In this document: positions 60,364 through 64,000 of the stretch, in pieces
Numbering within the stretch: the first letter of the stretch is position 1
Layout of the letters: every line of letters begins with the position of its first letter
Assembly (NCBI GenBank): GCA_963834685.1
Contig: CAWICW010000009.1
Span: forward strand, 310,001 to 374,000
Direction: 5' to 3'
Length of the DNA: 64,000 nt
Source of the DNA: Palsa-504 sp963834685
GTDB lineage: Bacteria > Actinomycetota > Actinomycetes > Streptosporangiales > Streptosporangiaceae
Made by a program: the position numbers and the translations under genes
The notes under the pieces: model-generated
Databases searched by the model: none
Told to the model about the DNA's origin: nothing
The model's input: the letters and a program-made list of their open reading frames with translations, nothing else

Positions 60364-61469
60364 GAGCCGGCGGGGTAGGTGCGTGCGGCCCGGGCCCCGA
60401 TGCCGGTCACGATCTCATAGGAGATGGTGCCGAGGGCCTCGCCCCATTCCTGGGCCGTGGGTTCGCCGTCGTCCCCCGGGCCGAACAACACGACCTCCTC
60501 CCCGGCCGTCACCGGTTCGTCGCCGAAGTCGACGACGAACTGATCCATGCACACCGTGCCCGCGATCGGCCAGCGCCGGCCGCGCGCGCTGACCAGCGGC
60601 AGGCCGGCCGCGGCGCGCGGCACGCCGTCCGCGTAGCCGACCGGCACCAGGCCGAGGGTGGTCTCGCGGCTGGTCACGTACCGGTGGCCGTAGGAGACGC
60701 CGGAGCCGGGCGGCACCCGCTTGACCAGGGCCAGCCGGGCGCGCAGGGTCATGGCCGGGCGCAGCCAGGACGGCGCGCCCCCGGGCAGGGTGGAGATGCC
60801 GTACAGGGCGCCGCCGAACCGGACCAGGTCCAGCCGGGATCCGGGCACGGTCAGCGCGGCGGCGGTGTTGGCGATGTGCCTGACCTCGGGCATGACGCCC
60901 GCCTGCTCGGCGTGCGCGACCGCGTCGGCGAACGCGGCGAGCTGGGCGGCGATCGAGGGGTGCCCGGGCAGGTCGGCGCAGGCGAAGTGGGACCACAGGC
61001 CCGTCACCTGGAGCCGTCCGGCGGCCTGGGCGGCCAGGGCGGCCTCGACCACGGCGGGCCAGCCGGCGCGGGTGGCGCCGCCGCGGCCGAGCCCGGTGTC
61101 GGCCTCGAGGTGCAGCCGGGCCGGGACGCCCGCGCGGGCCGCGGCATCGGCCACCCGGGTCACGACCGCGACCGAGGCGGCGGTGACGTCGACGCCCGCA
61201 CGGATCGCGTCCGTCGGCTCGCCGATCGCCATCAGGCACAGCACCGGGGCGGTGAGGCCGGCTGCCCGCAGCGCGAGGGCCTCGGTCAGGTCGGCGGTGC
61301 CGAGCCAGGTCGCGCCGCCGGCCAGCGCGGCCCGGGCCGCCGGGACCATGCCGTGGCCGTACCCGTCCGCCTTCACCACGGCCATGACCTGGCTGCCGCG
61401 GACCCGCTCGCACAGCGCCGCGACGTTGCCGGTAATCGCGCCGAGGTCGACGGAGGCTTGCCGGTCCAT
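60360..61469 (-). CDS. alr: Alanine racemase
   Basis: ATG 61469 (GAAGGG upstream) is preferred to a longer frame that overlaps nnr; 369 residues. The PLP Lys is in VMAVVKADGYGHG at about 35, and the second catalytic base Tyr in SGVSYGHRYVTS. HLEADTGLGRGG, ANTAAAL and CMDQFVVDFGD are standard. It makes D-alanine for peptidoglycan. Confidence 0.94.
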   Translation of the reverse strand: MDRQASVDLGAITGNVAALCERVRGSQVMAVVKADGYGHGMVPAARAALAGGATWLGTADLTEALALRAAGLTAPVLCLMAIGEPTDAIRAGVDVTAASVAVVTRVADAAARAGVPARLHLEADTGLGRGGATRAGWPAVVEAALAAQAAGRLQVTGLWSHFACADLPGHPSIAAQLAAFADAVAHAEQAGVMPEVRHIANTAAALTVPGSRLDLVRFGGALYGISTLPGGAPSWLRPAMTLRARLALVKRVPPGSGVSYGHRYVTSRETTLGLVPVGYADGVPRAAAGLPLVSARGRRWPIAGTVCMDQFVVDFGDEPVTAGEEVVLFGPGDDGEPTAQEWGEALGTISYEIVTGIGARAARTYPAGS

Positions 61470-61480
61470 GACGGTACCCT

Positions 61481-63010
61481 TCAGGACACGCCGCGGATGG
61501 CGGCCGGGAGCGCGGTGACCACGTCGAAGGCCCCGATCGGCGCCTCGGGCGCCGGTTCCCCGGCGGCGGCCAGCCGGCCAGGGCGCCGGGTCCCGGCCGC
61601 GGCCAGCCGGGCGGCCATGCCGTGCAGGTAAGCGGCGGCGGCGCCGGCCCAGGCCGGCTCGAGGCCCTGGGCGAGCAGCGCGCCGGCCAGCCCGGACAGC
61701 ACGTCGCCGGTGCCGGCCGTGGCCAGCCACGGGGTCCCGGTCGGGTTGACCAGGGCGGTCGGACGGCCCGGCGACACGATGACCGTGGTCGAGCCCTTGA
61801 GCAGGACGGTCACGCCGAGGCGTTCGGCCGCTTGCCGGGCGTAATCCAGGCGGCGGGCCTCGACGGCGGCCGGGTCGGTGCCGAGCAGCCGGGACAGCTC
61901 CCCCGCGTGCGGGGTGATCAGGGTCGGCGCGCGGCGCGGCAGCAGGTCCTGGTGCTGGCTGAGGATGGTCAGGCCGTCCGCGTCGACCAGCGCCGGCAGG
62001 TCGGTGCGCAGGACCGCGGCCAGCCGGGCCGCGGCGTCCGGGCCGGTGCCCATGCCCGGCCCGGCCACCCAGGCCTGGACCCGGCCCACGGACCCGGGCA
62101 GGTCCCAGTCGCCGTCGTCCGGGTGCACGGTGAGCACGGCCTCGGGCCAGGTCTGCCGGACCACCGCGGCCGGCACGGCCGCGGTCACCACCCGGACCAT
62201 GCCCGCCCCGCCGCGCACCGCCCCGCCGGTGGCGAGGACGGCCGCGCCCGCGAACCGGTCGCTGCCCGCGAGCACGCCGACCACACCGCGCCGGTACTTG
62301 TCCGACTCCCGTCCCGGGCGGGGCAGCAGCGCGGCGATGTCGTCCCGCTGCGGGGCCTCGGCGGCGGGCTCGCCGGCCAGGTGGGGGCCCAGCCCGATGT
62401 CGACCAGCTCCACCGCGCCCGCGTGCCCGGCCCCCGGGTCGATCAGCAGGCCGGGCTTGATCACGCCGAACGTCACGGTCACGTCGGCGTGCACCGCCGG
62501 GCCGTCGACGGCGCCGGTGTCGGCGTCGATCCCGCTGGGCAGGTCGACCGCGACGACGGTCGCGGCGCCGCGGCGGGCCTGCCCGGCGGCCGCGGCCAGG
62601 CCGGCGAAGGGTTCGCGCAGGCCGCCCCGGCCGCCGATGCCGAGCAGGCCGTCCATGATCAGGTCGGCGCCGGCGATGGCGTCACCCGCGCCGGTCACCC
62701 GGCCGCCGGCCGCGAGCAGTTCGGCGGTGCCGCCGGGGTGGGCCTTCGGCCCGGCAGTGATCGCGGTCACGGCCGCGCCGCGGCGGGCCAGCAGGGCGCC
62801 CGCGTACAGGGCGTCGCCGCCGTTGTCGCCGCTGCCCGCCAGCACCACGACCCGGGCGCCGTAGACGTACCCCGGGTACCGGGCCAGCAGGGACCCGCAG
62901 ACCGCCGCGAGCCCGGCCGCGGCGCGCCGCATCAGGGTGCCCTCGGGGAGCAGGTCCATCAGCGCGCGCTCGGCGGCGCGGACCGCCTCGACCTGGTAGG
63001 CGCGTCGCAT
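61481..63010 (-). CDS. nnr: Bifunctional NAD(P)H-hydrate epimerase/dehydratase Nnr
   Basis: A 509-residue fusion. The YjeF_N epimerase half (VVLAGSGDNGGDALYAGALL, DLIMDGLLGIGGRGGL, AVDLPSGIDADTGAVDG) is joined to the ADP-dependent dehydratase half (GDSDKYRRG-like ESDKYRRGVVGVLAGSDRF, VAGPGMGTGPDAAARLAAVL, GTGDVLSGLAGALLAQG). It repairs hydrated nicotinamide cofactors. It ends 11 bp before alr and starts 2 bp after the glmM stop. Confidence 0.94.
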   Translation of the reverse strand: MRRAYQVEAVRAAERALMDLLPEGTLMRRAAAGLAAVCGSLLARYPGYVYGARVVVLAGSGDNGGDALYAGALLARRGAAVTAITAGPKAHPGGTAELLAAGGRVTGAGDAIAGADLIMDGLLGIGGRGGLREPFAGLAAAAGQARRGAATVVAVDLPSGIDADTGAVDGPAVHADVTVTFGVIKPGLLIDPGAGHAGAVELVDIGLGPHLAGEPAAEAPQRDDIAALLPRPGRESDKYRRGVVGVLAGSDRFAGAAVLATGGAVRGGAGMVRVVTAAVPAAVVRQTWPEAVLTVHPDDGDWDLPGSVGRVQAWVAGPGMGTGPDAAARLAAVLRTDLPALVDADGLTILSQHQDLLPRRAPTLITPHAGELSRLLGTDPAAVEARRLDYARQAAERLGVTVLLKGSTTVIVSPGRPTALVNPTGTPWLATAGTGDVLSGLAGALLAQGLEPAWAGAAAAYLHGMAARLAAAGTRRPGRLAAAGEPAPEAPIGAFDVVTALPAAIRGVS

Positions 63011-63012
63011 GC

Positions 63013-64000
63013 CTAGTGCCCGGCGAGCGCCAGCCGCACCTCGGCCGCGAGCTGGCCGATGACCTGCTCGGCCAGGACGGCGTCCGCGGCCTGGACCATC
63101 AGCCGGATGGCGGGCTCGGTGCCGCTCGGCCGGACCAGTACCCGCCCGTTGCCGGCGAGGACGGACTCGGCCCGGGTGACCGCGGCATCGACCCCCGGCC
63201 CGAGCCGCGAGGCGTCGCCGGGCACGTTGACCAGGACCTGCGGGTACTTGCGCATCATCTTGGCCGCCGCGGCCATCGGCATCCCGTGCCGGTGCACCGC
63301 CGAGAGCAGCTGCAGGCTGGTCAAGATGCCGTCGCCGGTCGTGGCGTGCTCGAGCAGGATGATGTGCCCGGACTGCTCCCCGCCAAGCACGTACCCACCG
63401 TCCCGCATGGCCGCCGACACGTGCTTGTCGCCCACCGGGGTCTCGATGACCCGGATGCCGGCGTCCCGCATCGCCACGTGGAAGCCCTGATTCGACATCA
63501 CCGTGACCACCACCGCGTCACCGGCCAGCCGGCCCGCTTCGGCCAGCTCGGTCGCGAGCACGGCCAGGATCTGGTCCCCGTCGAGCGGCTGCCCGTCGGC
63601 GTCGACCGCGAGGCACCGGTCGGCGTCGCCGTCGTAGGCCACGCCGGCGTCCGCGCCGTGCTCCAGGACCGCCGCGGCCAGGGTGTCCAGGCAGGTCGAG
63701 CCGTAGCCAGCGTTGATGTTCAGGCCGTCGGGCTCGGCTCCGATCGCGATCACCTCGGCCCCGGCCCGGGCCAGCGCCTGGGGCGCGAGACGGTACGCCG
63801 CCCCGTGCGCGCAGTCGGCCACCACCCGCAGGCCGGCCAGCGCCCGGCCCGGCTCGCCGGGCAGCGTGGAGAGCAGGTGATCCAGGTACAGCTCCTGGGT
63901 GGCGCTGGCGTCGCTGACCCGGCCGAAGCCGGTGCTGGCCGCGGGGGCCGACCCGAGCCGGTCCTCGATCTGGTCCTCGACGGCGTCGGGCAGCTTGACC
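63013..64000 (-). CDS. glmM: Phosphoglucosamine mutase (partial, 3' part)
   Basis: The gene runs off the right edge; about 329 codons of roughly 450 are visible, the 5' part with the phosphoserine loop being outside. Seen are AYDGDADRCLAVDADG (metal-binding DGDADR), GVGDKHVSAAMR-type substrate loop as PVGDKHVSAAM, GGEQSGHIILLEHATTGDGI and the phosphate-binding RPSGTEPAIRLMV near the C-terminus. It makes glucosamine 1-phosphate for UDP-GlcNAc. It heads the cluster nnr-alr-tsaE on the same strand. Confidence 0.94.
   Translation of the reverse strand, partial: VKLPDAVEDQIEDRLGSAPAASTGFGRVSDASATQELYLDHLLSTLPGEPGRALAGLRVVADCAHGAAYRLAPQALARAGAEVIAIGAEPDGLNINAGYGSTCLDTLAAAVLEHGADAGVAYDGDADRCLAVDADGQPLDGDQILAVLATELAEAGRLAGDAVVVTVMSNQGFHVAMRDAGIRVIETPVGDKHVSAAMRDGGYVLGGEQSGHIILLEHATTGDGILTSLQLLSAVHRHGMPMAAAAKMMRKYPQVLVNVPGDASRLGPGVDAAVTRAESVLAGNGRVLVRPSGTEPAIRLMVQAADAVLAEQVIGQLAAEVRLALAGH

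Overview
The window comes from a very GC-rich actinomycete chromosome. Supporting markers are a complete conservon (sensor, roadblock, DUF742, GTPase), a DUF397 / XRE-DUF5753 / ATPase locus of the Streptomyces WhiJ type, a DosR/DosS-like redox pair, a wax-ester synthase/DGAT and many GTG starts with ATGA overlaps. An order such as Streptosporangiales or a relative fits, but the species cannot be named from sequence alone. I see no rRNA, tRNA, CRISPR array, IS element or prophage. Both window edges cut genes: an FAD/NAD(P) oxidoreductase on the left and glmM on the right.

Region 1 (1-6.5 kb) looks like a low-oxygen module. It has a GltD-like oxidoreductase, a DosS-like GAF sensor kinase that keeps the haem-ligand histidine position, a truncated PII protein, a PPi-type phosphofructokinase and a TreT-like trehalose synthase. 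The matching DosR-like regulator and a flavin-reductase-fold protein lie about 31 kb away (33.7-34.9 kb), next to a broken maoC. Palindromes near several of these genes are candidate operators.

Region 2 (6.5-33.4 kb) is a carbon-storage and acyl-CoA island. It starts with an acyl-CoA ligase, an acetate-type transporter, an amidohydrolase and a leftover ligase C-terminus. A minus-strand set follows (IclR regulator, PHA-synthase-associated protein, PhaC-like synthase, GNAT). Divergent from it runs a 3-hydroxybenzoate/gentisate operon (gentisate dioxygenase, fumarylpyruvate hydrolase, frameshifted maleylpyruvate isomerase, 3-hydroxybenzoate 6-hydroxylase) that continues into a WS/DGAT and an acyl-CoA dehydrogenase. 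A second PHA operon reads leftward (two acyl-CoA ligases, thiolase, a PhaC with a lysine-rich repeat tail, a coiled-coil accessory protein). Rightward genes give a PHA depolymerase, a frameshifted GNAT/acyl-CoA-synthetase (Pat-like) and a FabG/PhaB-like reductase. Together they can take aromatic acids and fatty acids to acetyl-CoA and move carbon into and out of PHA and neutral lipid.

Region 3 (35-50.9 kb) holds housekeeping and regulatory genes: a B12-binding mutase subunit, an LCP cell-wall ligase, a small membrane protein, PcrA/UvrD helicase, the conservon with sensor and roadblock subunits fused, the WhiJ-like locus, a PIG-L deacetylase, an APC permease and a saccharopine-dehydrogenase-fold enzyme.

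Region 4 (51-56.5 kb) is a form II CO-dehydrogenase-like molybdenum hydroxylase (small, large and medium subunits), a membrane-tailed CoxG and a nitroreductase. Region 5 (56.5-64 kb) is the conserved minus-strand cluster glmM-nnr-alr-tsaE-(DUF3558-like)-tsaB-rimI-tsaD for wall precursors and tRNA t6A.

Two genes (15.3 kb and 30.4 kb) carry frame changes that one extra base would explain, so sequencing error must be considered for those. The most unusual items are the PhaC lysine-repeat tail, the sensor-roadblock fusion, the 47-bp bidirectional promoter with two apparently leaderless starts, and the PII protein that stops before its T-loop.
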